Shown: positions 16,007 to 25,189, numbered from the stretch's first letter. The stretch: 64,000 nt of DNA from Sinomonas sp. ASV322 (GCF_030908245.1 NZ_JAVFJJ010000001.1:231565-295564), one strand, 5' to 3'. Notes: generated by a model from the letters alone, not told the origin. A program made the numbers and translations.

Positions 16007-16035
16007 TTGGAACCGCGCCGCGGGTGGGCTAGAGT
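16007..16035 (+). promoter_or_regulatory. Promoter of tRNA-Val (CAC)
   Basis: TTGGAA (16007-16012), a 17-base spacer and TAGAGT (16030-16035) form a good promoter. It lies about 70 bases before the tRNA. Confidence 0.65.
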
Positions 16036-16104
16036 CGTAGAGCGCTCGACGAAGGGTGCATCAGATCAGCGCAGAACAGTGCAGAGGAAATCTGCCGGAT
16101 CGCT

Positions 16105-16176
16105 GGGCGATTGGCGCAGTGGTAGCGCGCTTCGTTCACACCGAAGAGGTCACTGGTTCGAACCCAGTATCGCCCA
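16105..16176 (+). tRNA. tRNA-Val (CAC)
   Basis: The 72-nt cloverleaf has acceptor GGGCGAT, anticodon loop TTCACAC (CAC) and T-arm CTGGTTCGAACCCAG. It is closely related to the tRNA-Val(GAC) genes on the opposite strand and differs mainly in the anticodon arm. Confidence 0.96.
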
Positions 16177-16181
16177 CATCG

Positions 16182-16209
16182 AAACCCCCGGATGCCGTCC
16201 GGGGGTTTT
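16182..16209 (+). terminator. Rho-independent terminator of tRNA-Val
   Basis: The 11-bp perfect stem (AAACCCCCGGA with TCCGGGGGTTT) and 5-base loop are followed by a short T run. It begins 6 bases after the tRNA. Confidence 0.93.
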
Positions 16210-16292
16210 CCTTGTTCCCGGCGGGATGCGCCCAGACCGTGCTCGTCACGGGCCGGGCTTGGCTTGTCGGACCCGTGTGAAAGGGTGACGTC

Positions 16293-17162
16293 ATGACAGT
16301 CCCCGGCCTCGCCGCAGAATCCCCCGACGGCTTCGGAAGGATGTACCGCCGGTCGCTCTCCGATGAGCCGACCGTCCCGTCCATCACCACCGTGATCGCC
16401 CAGCAGCCGCTGGATCTCGACGGGTGGCGCAGCTACATGGCGGCCCGGCACATCGCCGACCATCCTGAGCTGCGTGAGGCTCTCGACAGCCCCGCGAGGA
16501 TCCGCCAGCTCGTCCGCACCGCGGTCGATGCGTCCCACGAGTACGCGCGCTCGGCCGCCCAGCGCGGCGACCGCGTCCACGGTTTCGCGGAACAGCTCGC
16601 CCTCCAGGCCCTCGGGCGCGCCAATCGGCTCGACGAAGCGAGGGAGGAGCTGAGCCGCAACGGCGAGGAAGGGTTCGGGGCGAGCGTCGAGAGCTGGTGG
16701 GAGAGCTTCGGGGTCGAACCGATAGCGCCCGAGCAGACCGTGTGGAACACATCGGTCGGCTATGCGGGGACGCTCGACCTCGTCGCGCGGATCAACGGCC
16801 GGGTCTGCCTCGTCGACTACAAGACGAAGGGGACCACGCGTGATGGGCGTGTCAAACCTCCGGACGACAAGGTCGCAATGCAGCTTGTGGCCGGTATGAA
16901 GGCCGAGGAGTCCCTGGTCGACGCATCGGCGGGGGAGTGGGAGGCCTGGCAATACGGTGAGGACCCGCTGCTGATTGCCGTCGCGATCGGCGAGACCGAG
17001 TACGCAGCCGTGCGGGTCAACCCGGACGTGAGGAAGTTCCATTGGGCTACGTTCTGCCGCCTCCGTCGCGTCTGGGCGGCGCGGGTCGAGGCGGCCGCGG
17101 CTGGCCGCACCCTGCTTCCGCTTCCTCCGCCGCCGGGGACCCCGAGCCAGCCCGCTGACTAG
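16293..17162 (+). CDS. PD-(D/E)XK superfamily (RecB-like) nuclease
   Basis: This 289-residue protein has the RecB/Cas4-type nuclease core: RGDRVHGFAEQLA with H96 and E100, GYAGTLDLV with D162, and CLVDYKTKG with D175-x-K177. The last two form the GxxD...D-x-K catalytic signature, and a QLV...A helix follows. It lacks an obvious helicase or CxnC iron-sulfur motif. AAAGGGTGA precedes ATG 16293. It stands alone between tRNA-Val and def. The cellular role is unknown. Confidence 0.82.
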   Translation: MTVPGLAAESPDGFGRMYRRSLSDEPTVPSITTVIAQQPLDLDGWRSYMAARHIADHPELREALDSPARIRQLVRTAVDASHEYARSAAQRGDRVHGFAEQLALQALGRANRLDEAREELSRNGEEGFGASVESWWESFGVEPIAPEQTVWNTSVGYAGTLDLVARINGRVCLVDYKTKGTTRDGRVKPPDDKVAMQLVAGMKAEESLVDASAGEWEAWQYGEDPLLIAVAIGETEYAAVRVNPDVRKFHWATFCRLRRVWAARVEAAAAGRTLLPLPPPPGTPSQPAD

Positions 17163-17229
17163 ACTTAGCCCTGCCCACCCGCCCTCAATCGCCCCAGCCC
17201 TCACCACGCATCGAAAGGCTCCCTCAGCC

Positions 17230-17832
17230 ATGGCCATCCTGCCCATCCGGATCATCGGCGACCCCGTGCTGCGCACGCCAGCGGACCCCGTGACCGAATT
17301 CGGGCCCGAGCTCGAACGCCTTGTCGAGGACATGCTCGAGACGATGGACGACGTCGACGGCGCGGGACTCGCCGCACCCCAGGTCGGCGTCAGCAAGAGG
17401 GTCTTCACATACCAGATCGACGGCACGCGCGGGCACATCGTCAACCCCGTCCTGTCCCTGTCGGAGGACTATCAGGACGACGTCGTCGAAGGGTGCCTCA
17501 GCATCCCCGGCGTCGCATTCCCCGTGCATCGCAGGCAGAAGGCGACGGCGACGGGCTTCGACGCGCACGGAAACCCCCTCGAGATCGACGCGGACGGGAT
17601 GCTCGCCCGCGCCTTCCAACACGAGACCGACCACCTCGATGGCATCCTCTTCGTCGACCGCCTCGAAGGCGATGACCGCAAGGCGGCGCAGCGCGCAATC
17701 CGCGCGATCGACTACGGCTCGGTGGCCGGCCAGACCGTCACGAAGCGCGCGGGCCACGTGGGCTCGGCCTTCGGCAAGGGAGCCTCCTTCGCCGGAGGCG
17801 GGTCGTTCGGCGAGGCGGGGGCATCCGCATGA
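17230..17832 (+). CDS. def: Peptide deformylase
   Basis: This 200-residue metalloenzyme removes the formyl group from nascent peptides. All three motifs are intact: GAGLAAPQVG (44-53), EGCLSIPG (C89) and QHETDHLDG (H131, E132, H135). The Gly/Ala/Ser-rich tail of about 35 residues is lineage-specific. GAAAGG precedes ATG 17230. A TAGACT -10-like element overlaps the nuclease stop at 17160. It is the first gene of def-fmt-rsmB-rpe, pairing deformylation with formylation. Confidence 0.96.
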   Translation: MAILPIRIIGDPVLRTPADPVTEFGPELERLVEDMLETMDDVDGAGLAAPQVGVSKRVFTYQIDGTRGHIVNPVLSLSEDYQDDVVEGCLSIPGVAFPVHRRQKATATGFDAHGNPLEIDADGMLARAFQHETDHLDGILFVDRLEGDDRKAAQRAIRAIDYGSVAGQTVTKRAGHVGSAFGKGASFAGGGSFGEAGASA

Positions 17833-18752
17833 GGGTCCTTTTTGCGGGAACCCCTGCGGTCGCGGTTCCCTCGCTCGACCGGATCGCCAATGAGCCCGGG
17901 CTCGATCTCGTCGGCGTGCTGACCCGCCCCGACGCGCCGATCGGACGCAAGCGGGTCCTCACGCCGTCGCCCGTCGCCTCGCGCGCCGAGCAACTCGGCC
18001 TGCCCATCGTCAAGGCGAGCCGGATCACGCCCGAGGTGACTGAACAGCTTGCGGCCCTCGCCCCGGACATCGCGGCCATCGTCGCGTTCGGGGGGCTCGT
18101 TCCGCCGGCCGCGCTCGCGGTTCCTGCCCACGGGTGGATCAACCTCCATTTCTCCCTGCTTCCCGCGTGGCGAGGCGCCGCTCCCGTCCAGCACGCCGTG
18201 ATCCACGGAGACGACGTCATGGGCGCCTCGACCTTCCTGCTCGAGGAGGGGCTCGATACGGGCCCCGTGTACGGGACGATGGCGATGACGCCGTCGGCCG
18301 ACGCGACGGCTGGGGAGCTGCTTGCAGAACTCGCCGAGAGCGGAGCCGGGCTCCTCGTCCGCACGATGGAAGGGATCGACGCCGGCTCCCTGATCGCACA
18401 TCCCCAAGTGGGTGAGCCGAGCTACGCTCCCAAGCTGACTCTCGACGACGGCCGGATCGACTGGTCGCAGCCAGCTCTCGCGATTCAGCGCAGGGCGCGC
18501 GGCGTGACGCCCGAGCCGGGGGCGTGGACGCTCCTCGACGGGCAGCGGTTCAAGCTGGAGCCGCCCACACTCCGACCCGACGTCACCGGCCTTGAGTCTG
18601 GGCGCGTCATGTGGAACGGAAGCTCGCTGCTCGTCGGCACGGCGACTCACGCGCTCGAACTGGTCCGTGTCCAGCCCGCCGGCAAGAAGATCATGGGAGC
18701 CGCGGACTGGGCCCGGGGCGCCGGGACGCGAGAGGGGATGAGGTTCGAGTGA
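17829..18752 (+). CDS. fmt: Methionyl-tRNA formyltransferase
   Basis: This 307-residue enzyme formylates Met-tRNAi with 10-formyl-THF. The N-terminal formyltransferase domain shows MRVLFAGTPAVAVPSL, then AAIVAFGGLVPP and INLHFSLLPAWRGAAPVQHAV. The substrate-channel SYAPKLTLDDGRIDW leads into the C-terminal tRNA-binding domain. The HPSLLP loop reads HFSLLP. ATG 17829 overlaps the def stop (ATGA), as in many bacteria. Confidence 0.96.
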   Translation: MRVLFAGTPAVAVPSLDRIANEPGLDLVGVLTRPDAPIGRKRVLTPSPVASRAEQLGLPIVKASRITPEVTEQLAALAPDIAAIVAFGGLVPPAALAVPAHGWINLHFSLLPAWRGAAPVQHAVIHGDDVMGASTFLLEEGLDTGPVYGTMAMTPSADATAGELLAELAESGAGLLVRTMEGIDAGSLIAHPQVGEPSYAPKLTLDDGRIDWSQPALAIQRRARGVTPEPGAWTLLDGQRFKLEPPTLRPDVTGLESGRVMWNGSSLLVGTATHALELVRVQPAGKKIMGAADWARGAGTREGMRFE

Positions 18753-20257
18753 GGGACGAACGGCGCAACGAACGCGGGCGCGAGCGGAATCGCGGCGGCG
18801 CCGGCCCTCGCCGCTTCAGCCAGCAGGCGCCGAGCGAGCGCTCGAGGAACGCGGACCCCGCGCGTCTCGTCGCCTTCGAAGTCCTGCGTGCCGTCTCCCG
18901 GGATGACGCGTACGCGAACCTCGTCCTTCCCGCGCGCATCCGGCACCACCGCCTAGACCGCAGGGACGCCGGGTTCGCGACCGAACTCGCCTACGGCGCG
19001 CTGCGGGGGCAGGGGACGTACGACGCCGTCCTGTCCCGTTGCGTCGACCGCCCCCTCGATCGGCTCGACCCGGCCGTTCTCGACGTCCTCCGCCTCGGCG
19101 CACACCAGCTCCTCTCGATGCGTGTCCCGCCTCACGCCGCGCTCGACCAGACGGTCGCCCTCACGAGGGCCGTGGTCGGGGCCGGGCCGGGCTCGCTCGT
19201 CAACGCCGTCCTGCGCCGTGTCAGCGAGCGGGGGCTCGACTCGTGGCTGGACGAGCTCGCCGCGGAAGCCCCCGACGAGATCGAGGCCGCGGCCATACGG
19301 CATTCGCACCCCGCGTGGATCGTCCGAGCGCTCCGCCAGTCGCTCGTCGCGCACGGTCGGCCCGTCGACGAGATCGACGAGCTTCTCGAAGCGGACAACG
19401 CCGCCCCGGTCGTGAACCTGGTTGCGCTTCCCGGCCTCGGAAGCCTCGACGAAGCTCTCGAGGCCGGAGCGACGCCCGGAGAGCTCGTCGAAGGCTCGGC
19501 CCTTTCCTCGGGCGGCGACCTCGGCCGCTGGGCCGCCGTGCGGGGAGGGACCCTTCGCGTTCAGGATGTCGGCTCGCAGCTCGTGGCGCGGGCCGTTGCC
19601 GCGGCATCGACCGCCGCCGGCACAGGCGACGGCGCTCGGTGGCTCGACCTCTGCGCCGGCCCGGGCGGCAAGGCCGCGCTCCTCGGCGCCCTGGCGGCGG
19701 AACGGGGCGCGACGCTTCTCGCGAACGAGCCCGCGGAGCATCGGGCCGAGCTCGTGCGCCAGGCCTTGCGCCCGGTGCCCCATGAGGCCTGGTCTGTGCG
19801 CACCGGCGACGGCCGGACGCTCGGCAGCGAACAGCGCGGCGAGTTCAGCCTCGTCATCGCCGACGTCCCGTGCAGCGGGCTGGGCGCGCTTCGCCGACGC
19901 CCGGAGTCGCGGTGGCGGCGCACGCCGCGCGACCTCGCCGAGCTCGCGCCCCTCCAGCGCGAGCTGCTCGATTCGGCCATTGAGGCGGCGGCGCCGGGCG
20001 GCGTCATCGGCTACGTGACGTGCTCGCCGCATCCCGCGGAGACTATCGCCATCGTCGAGGATGCGCTCCGCCGCCACCGCGACATCGAACCCCTCGACGC
20101 GGGGGCCGCCCTCGACGCCGTGGCGCTCGAGCCTCTCGGCGCTGGGCACCCCCTGAGCGGCGGGCGAGGCGCGACGGCCCAGCTGTGGCCGCACCGCCAC
20201 GGGACCGACGCCATGTTTCTCGCGCTGTTTCGCAAGCTATCCCATGAGGAGTCCTGA
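18749..20257 (+). CDS. rsmB: 16S rRNA m5C967 methyltransferase
   Basis: This 502-residue protein has a basic N-tail (1-35), a NusB-like RNA-binding domain (about 38-170) and a SAM-dependent m5C methyltransferase domain. The SAM motif I is LDLCAGPGGKAAL (299-311). The two family cysteines are C375 in ADVPCSGLGALRRRPE and C425 in YVTCSPHPAE. GTG 18749 overlaps the fmt stop (GTGA) with AGAGGGGATGAGG upstream, which decides the start. This agrees with fmt-rsmB order in other bacteria. Confidence 0.93.
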   Translation: MRDERRNERGRERNRGGAGPRRFSQQAPSERSRNADPARLVAFEVLRAVSRDDAYANLVLPARIRHHRLDRRDAGFATELAYGALRGQGTYDAVLSRCVDRPLDRLDPAVLDVLRLGAHQLLSMRVPPHAALDQTVALTRAVVGAGPGSLVNAVLRRVSERGLDSWLDELAAEAPDEIEAAAIRHSHPAWIVRALRQSLVAHGRPVDEIDELLEADNAAPVVNLVALPGLGSLDEALEAGATPGELVEGSALSSGGDLGRWAAVRGGTLRVQDVGSQLVARAVAAASTAAGTGDGARWLDLCAGPGGKAALLGALAAERGATLLANEPAEHRAELVRQALRPVPHEAWSVRTGDGRTLGSEQRGEFSLVIADVPCSGLGALRRRPESRWRRTPRDLAELAPLQRELLDSAIEAAAPGGVIGYVTCSPHPAETIAIVEDALRRHRDIEPLDAGAALDAVALEPLGAGHPLSGGRGATAQLWPHRHGTDAMFLALFRKLSHEES

Positions 20258-20941
20258 GTGAGCCGCTGCTGCATCCACCCGAGCATCCTGTCCGCCGACT
20301 TCGTCAACCTCGAGGCCGAGCTTGCCCGCATCGGTTCCGCCGACGCGGTCCACGTTGACGTCATGGACAACCATTTCGTCCCGAATCTCACGCTCGGCCT
20401 TCCCGTGGTCGAGCGGATCCAGGCCGTGAGTCCCATCCCGCTCGACGCGCACCTCATGATCGCCGACGCGGACCGGTGGGCGCCGCTCTATGCGGATCTG
20501 GGCCTTGCGTCCGTGACGTTCCACGCCGAGGCGGCCATGGCGCCGATCAAGCTCGCGCGCGAGCTGCGCGCGCGTGGGTCGAAGGCAGGCATGGCATTGC
20601 GTCCCGCGACCGCCGTCGAGCCCTACCTCGACTTGCTGGGTGAGATCGACATGCTGCTCATCATGACGGTCGAGCCAGGTTTCGGCGGGCAGGCATTCCT
20701 CGATGTGACCCTCCCCAAGATCCGTCGCGCCCGCGCGGCAGTGGACGGAAGCGGAGCGAAGGTCGCCATCCAGGTCGACGGCGGGATCTCCGCGTCGACG
20801 ATCGAGCGTGCCGCCGAAGCGGGAGCCGACGTCTTCGTCGCGGGCTCCGCCGTCTACGGGGCCGAAGACCCGGCTGCAGCGATCGCGGCGCTTCGCGCGT
20901 CAGCCGAGGCGGCGCTTCGCGCGGGAGGCCCTGTCCGCTGA
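20258..20941 (+). CDS. rpe: Ribulose-phosphate 3-epimerase
   Basis: This 227-residue TIM barrel interconverts ribulose-5-P and xylulose-5-P. Visible elements are HPSILSADF (7-15), [17 protein letters not shown] with the metal-binding H and [20 protein letters not shown] and VDGGIS. The GTG start directly abuts the rsmB stop. It supplies the pentose phosphate precursor pool just ahead of the riboflavin operon. Confidence 0.96.
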   Translation: MSRCCIHPSILSADFVNLEAELARIGSADAVHVDVMDNHFVPNLTLGLPVVERIQAVSPIPLDAHLMIADADRWAPLYADLGLASVTFHAEAAMAPIKLARELRARGSKAGMALRPATAVEPYLDLLGEIDMLLIMTVEPGFGGQAFLDVTLPKIRRARAAVDGSGAKVAIQVDGGISASTIERAAEAGADVFVAGSAVYGAEDPAAAIAALRASAEAALRAGGPVR

Positions 20942-21297
20942 GCCTCGGCGCCCGGGCAGCCAGGCCGGGGAGCGGCGGCGATTTGTGACGCCACGTCACG
21001 GCGCCGACACGGGATGTGCCACAATGTCAGTGGCCGTTTGATTGATGCGTCAGCAGCGATCGGCGGCCGTCAGCAAACTAACGTGCTCCGGGGTCGGTGA
21101 AAGTCCGAACCGGCGGTGATAGTCCGCGACCCGGCGGCCCTCTCGTTGCGAGAAGGCCAAAGGTTGAACCGGTGGAACTCCGGTACCGACAGTCAAAGTC
21201 TGGATGGGAGAAGCACGTACAGTCTGCGGTGCGCCGTATCGGCGTCCCGCTTCTGTCGCAACCCCGGAGCCGCTGCGGTCCGGAAAGGAAGGTTGCG
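20942..21297. other. Intergenic region holding the rib operon leader
   Basis: This 356-base gap contains the FMN riboswitch (21081-21218), its expression platform and the ribM Shine-Dalgarno. A promoter must lie at about 20980-21075. CACAAT at 21020-21025 is a candidate -10, but I could not find a convincing -35. Confidence 0.6.
21081..21218 (+). promoter_or_regulatory. FMN riboswitch (RFN element)
   Basis: The P1 stem pairs ACGTGCT (21081-21087) with AGCACGT (21212-21218). Inside are the hallmark segments GGTGAAAGTCCG, ACCGGCGGTGATAGTCCGCG, AACCGGTGGAACTCCGGTACCG and GTCAAAGTCTGGATGGGAGA. FMN binding should reduce expression of the riboflavin genes. The downstream CCGGA/TCCGG pairing just before the GGAAAGGAAGG ribosome site (about 21265-21292) could be the sequestering platform, suggesting translational control. 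Confidence 0.96.
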
Positions 21298-22086
21298 ATG
21301 GACTTCATGCAGTGGCTCTTGACAGCGCAGATCCCCGTGGCGGGGTCTGCCCTTCTTCTTCGCGAGGTGCTCGGCAACGCCTTCGGCCTCGCGAGCGCCC
21401 TCGGCGGGATGGCCCGCCGGGTGTGGGCGTGGCCCGTGGGAATCGCGGGAAATCTCCTCCTTTTGACGGTCTTTGCGGGAACGGCCTTTGCCGGTGCGGC
21501 GTTCGGCGTGGCACCCGCGGGCGGCGTCGGCTCGGCCACACTCTGGGGCCAAGTGGGCCGGCAGGTCATGTTCCTCGCCGTATCCGCCTACGGGTGGGCC
21601 CAATGGCACCGCTCCCGATCGGCTGCCCGGCGTGCGGATGGCACGGGGCGCAGCCATACGGGGCATGACAGCGCGGCGGGCGATGGCGCGGTTGCGCCAC
21701 GCTGGGCGGGCGGGCGAGCCCGGTTTGGCCTCGTCCTCGCGATGGTCGCGGGCACCGCGGCCCTGACCCCGGTCTTCTCCTCACTCGGTTCGTATCCGCC
21801 GGTGTGGGCGGACGCGTGGACGTTCATGGGATCGCTTCTCGCGACCTACGGCATGGCGCGCGGCTGGACCGAATTCTGGCTCATCTGGGTCGCCGTCGAC
21901 GTCGTCGGCGTCCCGCTTCTCTTCAGCGCCGGGTATTACGCGAGCGCGACGATGTACGCCTTCTACGGAGCGTTCACCCTCGCGGGCTTCTTCGTGTGGT
22001 GGCGAGCCCAACGCCGCGAGGCCCGGCGGGCGGCCGCCGTCGCGTCGGCACCGCTTTCCGCCGAGAACACGGCGGTGATCGCATGA
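21298..22086 (+). CDS. ribM: Riboflavin transporter RibM (PnuC superfamily)
   Basis: This 262-residue membrane protein has about seven hydrophobic helices with the PnuC-like VWAWPVGIAGN, YGWAQWHR and WTFMGSLLATYGMARGWTEFWLIW motifs. PnuC proteins usually carry nicotinamide riboside. Placement as first gene under an FMN riboswitch identifies the RibM/PnuX riboflavin-uptake branch. A long hydrophilic loop (about 106-142) splits the helices. The start ATG 21298 is supported by GGAAAGGAAGG five bases upstream. Confidence 0.9.
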   Translation: MDFMQWLLTAQIPVAGSALLLREVLGNAFGLASALGGMARRVWAWPVGIAGNLLLLTVFAGTAFAGAAFGVAPAGGVGSATLWGQVGRQVMFLAVSAYGWAQWHRSRSAARRADGTGRSHTGHDSAAGDGAVAPRWAGGRARFGLVLAMVAGTAALTPVFSSLGSYPPVWADAWTFMGSLLATYGMARGWTEFWLIWVAVDVVGVPLLFSAGYYASATMYAFYGAFTLAGFFVWWRAQRREARRAAAVASAPLSAENTAVIA

Positions 22087-23198
22087 GCACGGTCGGCGTG
22101 CCGGGGACCTCGTCCCTGCGCGCTGTGGACGCGGACGCAGCCCACATGCAGACTGCGCTCGAGCTCGCGGCGCAGGGCGTGCGCGGCGCGAACCCCCTCG
22201 TCGGGGCCGTCGCGGTCTCGCCCGACGGAGCGGTCCTCGTGACCGGATTCCACCGCGGCGCCGGCACTGCGCACGCCGAGGCGGACGCCATCGCAGCGGC
22301 GCAGCGCGACGGCGTCGACCTCTCGGGCGCGACGATGTACGTGACCCTCGAGCCGTGCAACCACACCGGCCGCACGGGGCCCTGCGCCCAGGCGCTCATC
22401 AGGGCGGGCGTCGCGCGCGTCGTGTACGCGATCGACGATCCGCACGACGCGGCGTCGGGCGGAGCGCGGACCCTGCGCGCCGCGGGCGTGAACGTCGACT
22501 CGGGCGTTCTCGCGGACGACGCCGAAAAGCTCAACGAGCGCTGGCTCACCGCCGTCCGCACGCGCCGCCCGTTCGTGACGGTGCACATCGCGCAGACGCT
22601 CGACGCGAGGATTGCCGCGAAGGACGGCACCAGCCAGTGGATCACATGCCCCGAGTCGCTCGCAGACAACCATGCGATCCGCTCGCGCATCGACGCGATC
22701 CTCGTGGGCTCCCAGACGGTCGCCGTCGACAACCCACGGCTCACGGCGCGTGGCACGGATGGGAGCCTCCTGCCACATCAGCCGCTCCGTGTCGTCATGG
22801 GCCTGCGAGACGTCCCCGCGGACGCCGCAGTCCGGGGGACCGACGGTCGGTTCCAGCACGTCAGGACCCAAGACCCGGCCGCGGCGCTCGCCGAGCTGTT
22901 CGAACTCGGCGCCCGGCACGTCATGGTGGAGGGCGGCTCGCGCGTCATCGCGGCGTTCCTTGCGGCCGGGCTCGTCGACGAGCTCATCGTCTACGAAGCG
23001 CCGACCGTCCTCGGAGCCGGCAAGAGCTCGGTCGCCGACCTGGGCATCCGGACGCTCGCCGAGGCGCAGCACTGGGCGTGGGACGAAACCGGCGGAGGGG
23101 CGGTTCGACGACTCGGCAACGATCTCCGCCTCCATCTGCGGCCCGGCCCCGAGTCCACCCAGCACACCACCCTTGCCTCAGCAGAAGGAAGCAACTGA
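22083..23198 (+). CDS. ribD: Bifunctional riboflavin deaminase/reductase RibD
   Basis: This 371-residue protein has an N-terminal cytidine-deaminase-like domain with zinc ligands H64-A-E66, P91-C92 and C101. A C-terminal 5-amino-6-ribosylamino-uracil phosphate reductase domain (about 165-350) contains TLDARIAAKDGTSQWIT and VEGGSRVIAAFL. It catalyses the second and third steps of riboflavin synthesis. ATG 22083 overlaps the ribM stop (ATGA), so transport and synthesis are coupled. Confidence 0.95.
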   Translation: MSTVGVPGTSSLRAVDADAAHMQTALELAAQGVRGANPLVGAVAVSPDGAVLVTGFHRGAGTAHAEADAIAAAQRDGVDLSGATMYVTLEPCNHTGRTGPCAQALIRAGVARVVYAIDDPHDAASGGARTLRAAGVNVDSGVLADDAEKLNERWLTAVRTRRPFVTVHIAQTLDARIAAKDGTSQWITCPESLADNHAIRSRIDAILVGSQTVAVDNPRLTARGTDGSLLPHQPLRVVMGLRDVPADAAVRGTDGRFQHVRTQDPAAALAELFELGARHVMVEGGSRVIAAFLAAGLVDELIVYEAPTVLGAGKSSVADLGIRTLAEAQHWAWDETGGGAVRRLGNDLRLHLRPGPESTQHTTLASAEGSN

Positions 23199-23854
23199 TG
23201 TTCACCGGAATCATCGCAGAGCGCGGGACCATCGAGGCCGTCGAATCAACGGGCGAGAGCGCCGTCATCACCCTGACCGCCCCGAGCCTCGCCGAAGACC
23301 TGCCCCTCGGCGGCTCGATCGCCGTCGACGGATGCTGCCTCACCGCGATCCGCAACGACGGGCACACCTTCTCCGTCGACGTCATGGGGGAGTCGCTCGT
23401 GCGCACGACAATCGGCTCGCTCCTTCCCGGCGACCGCGTGAACCTCGAGCGCTGCGTTCCCGCGGGCGGGCGGCTCGACGGGCACGTCGTGCAGGGCCAC
23501 GTCGACGGCGTGGGCGCCCTCCTCGAGCGGGAGCCGCTCGAGAACTGGCACCGTCTGCGCTTCTCGATCCCGTCCGCGCTCGCCCCCTATGTCGCCGAAA
23601 AGGGCTCCATCGCGGTCGACGGCGTATCCCTCACCGTGACGGCGGTGAGCCCCGCGGGGGAGGCTGAACAGTGGTTCGAGGTCGGCCTCATTCCCGCGAC
23701 CCTCACCGAGACCGGGCTCGGCGGCAAGCCGATCGGGGGCGGAGTGAACCTTGAAGTCGATGTGCTCGCGAAGTACACGGCCCGGCTGCTCTCTTTCGAT
23801 TCGGTCGCCCAGGGCGGCGTGCCGGATGCGACGCAAGAGGGGGCGACGGCATGA
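23198..23854 (+). CDS. ribE: Riboflavin synthase alpha chain
   Basis: This 218-residue enzyme has two tandem lumazine-binding beta-barrels. The first starts MFTGIIAERG with SIAVDGCCLT, and the second contains GHVVQGHVDGVG and SIAVDGVSLTV. It dismutates two lumazines into riboflavin. The ATG shares one base with the ribD stop (TGATG). GAAGGAAGC upstream is the ribosome site. Confidence 0.95.
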   Translation: MFTGIIAERGTIEAVESTGESAVITLTAPSLAEDLPLGGSIAVDGCCLTAIRNDGHTFSVDVMGESLVRTTIGSLLPGDRVNLERCVPAGGRLDGHVVQGHVDGVGALLEREPLENWHRLRFSIPSALAPYVAEKGSIAVDGVSLTVTAVSPAGEAEQWFEVGLIPATLTETGLGGKPIGGGVNLEVDVLAKYTARLLSFDSVAQGGVPDATQEGATA

Positions 23855-24498
23855 GCGCCCACGCCCAGGCGATCCGACTCGAGCCCATCCAGGCAGCTGT
23901 CGATGCGCTCCGCCACGGCCGCGCCGTCGTCGTCGTCGACGATGAGGACCGTGAGAACGAAGGCGACATCATCTTCGCCGCGCAGTTCTCGACCCCAGCC
24001 CTCATGGGGTGGACCATCCGCCACTCCTCCGGCGTCGTGTGTGTGCCCCTCGACGGTGCCTCCGCCGACCGGCTGGCGCTTCCACCCATGGTCGTGCTCA
24101 ACGAGGACTCGAAGAGGACCGCGTACACCGTTTCGTGCGATCTCCGGCACGGGATCTCCACGGGCATCAGCGCGACGGACCGTTCAAAGACCGTCGCCGC
24201 CATCGCGGACGCATCCTCGACGGCCGCGGATTTCACCCGCCCGGGGCATATATTCCCGCTGCGGGCGGTTGACGGTGGTGTGCTGGCCCGGCGTGGCCAC
24301 ACCGAGGCGGCCGTTGACCTGTGCCGTCTGGCAGGCTTGGCTCCGGTAGGAGTGATCGCAGAATTGGTCCACGACGACGGGGAGATGATGAGGCTGCCCG
24401 CCCTGCGCGGATTCGCCGACGAGTTCGGATGCCCCCTCGTCTCGATCGCGGACCTCGTGGAATTCGTGGCGTCCCGGGCGGACGCCGGGAAGGAATGA
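23851..24498 (+). CDS. ribB: 3,4-dihydroxy-2-butanone 4-phosphate synthase
   Basis: This 215-residue monofunctional RibB converts ribulose-5-P to the four-carbon riboflavin precursor. The acidic metal-binding loop DDEDRENEGD (30-39) is complete, with STGISATDRSKT and FTRPGHIFPLRA following. ATG 23851 overlaps the ribE stop (ATGA). In many relatives RibB and RibA are fused; here the frame closes at 24498 and ribA starts two bases later. Confidence 0.95.
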   Translation: MSAHAQAIRLEPIQAAVDALRHGRAVVVVDDEDRENEGDIIFAAQFSTPALMGWTIRHSSGVVCVPLDGASADRLALPPMVVLNEDSKRTAYTVSCDLRHGISTGISATDRSKTVAAIADASSTAADFTRPGHIFPLRAVDGGVLARRGHTEAAVDLCRLAGLAPVGVIAELVHDDGEMMRLPALRGFADEFGCPLVSIADLVEFVASRADAGKE

Positions 24499-24499
24499 G

Positions 24500-25189
24500 A
24501 TGAGCAGCGCTTATAGGGCGAGTGCCAACGGTGCGAGGCGCCCTCACCCGGTGGCCGGCGGCCCGATCGTCAAGCTTCCGACGGCCTTCGGCGATTTCGT
24601 CGCGCAGGCCTGGATCGACGAGGAGACCGGGGCCGAGCACCTCGCGGTGAGCTCGCCCGAGCCGCCGGCCGACGGCGTCGCGCCCCTCGTGCGACTTCAC
24701 TCGGAGTGCCTCACGGGCGATGTCTTCGGCTCGTATCGCTGCGATTGCGGCGAGCAGCTCGCCTATGCCCTCGCCGTCATCCGCGAAGAGGGCGGAACGC
24801 TCCTCTACCTGCGCGGGCAGGAGGGCCGCGGCATAGGCCTCGCGAACAAGATCAAGGCCTACGCGCTCCAAGAGGCCGGTTTCGATACCGTCGAGGCCAA
24901 CGAGCAGCTCGGCCTCCCCGTCGACGCACGCTGCTATGAGGCCGCCGCGCAGATCCTCGCGGAGATGGGGCTCACGCGCATCCGGCTCCTGAGCAACAAC
25001 CCGGACAAGCAGAACCGGCTCGCGCAGGCTGGTGTGCACGTCGTCGAGATGGTTCCGACCGAGGTGCCCTCGCGCGCCGAGAACCTGCGCTACCTCCAGA
25101 CGAAGAAGGAGCGCATGGACCATCGCCTCACCCTCGACGTCGAGGCCGTCCTCCCGCGGCTTCCTCGCATCAACCCAGACAACGACTGA
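24500..25189 (+). CDS. ribA: GTP cyclohydrolase II
   Basis: This 229-residue enzyme makes the committed pyrimidine precursor from GTP. Zinc ligands C70, C81 and C83 lie in HSECLTGDVFGSYRCDCG, and the GTP-site GQEGRGIGLANKIKAY carries R110. LLSNNPDKQ is also intact. It has its own 22-residue N-terminus before KLPTAFGDF, so it is a separate protein rather than the tail of RibBA. The start lies one base after the ribB TGA. Confidence 0.95.
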   Translation: MSSAYRASANGARRPHPVAGGPIVKLPTAFGDFVAQAWIDEETGAEHLAVSSPEPPADGVAPLVRLHSECLTGDVFGSYRCDCGEQLAYALAVIREEGGTLLYLRGQEGRGIGLANKIKAYALQEAGFDTVEANEQLGLPVDARCYEAAAQILAEMGLTRIRLLSNNPDKQNRLAQAGVHVVEMVPTEVPSRAENLRYLQTKKERMDHRLTLDVEAVLPRLPRINPDND

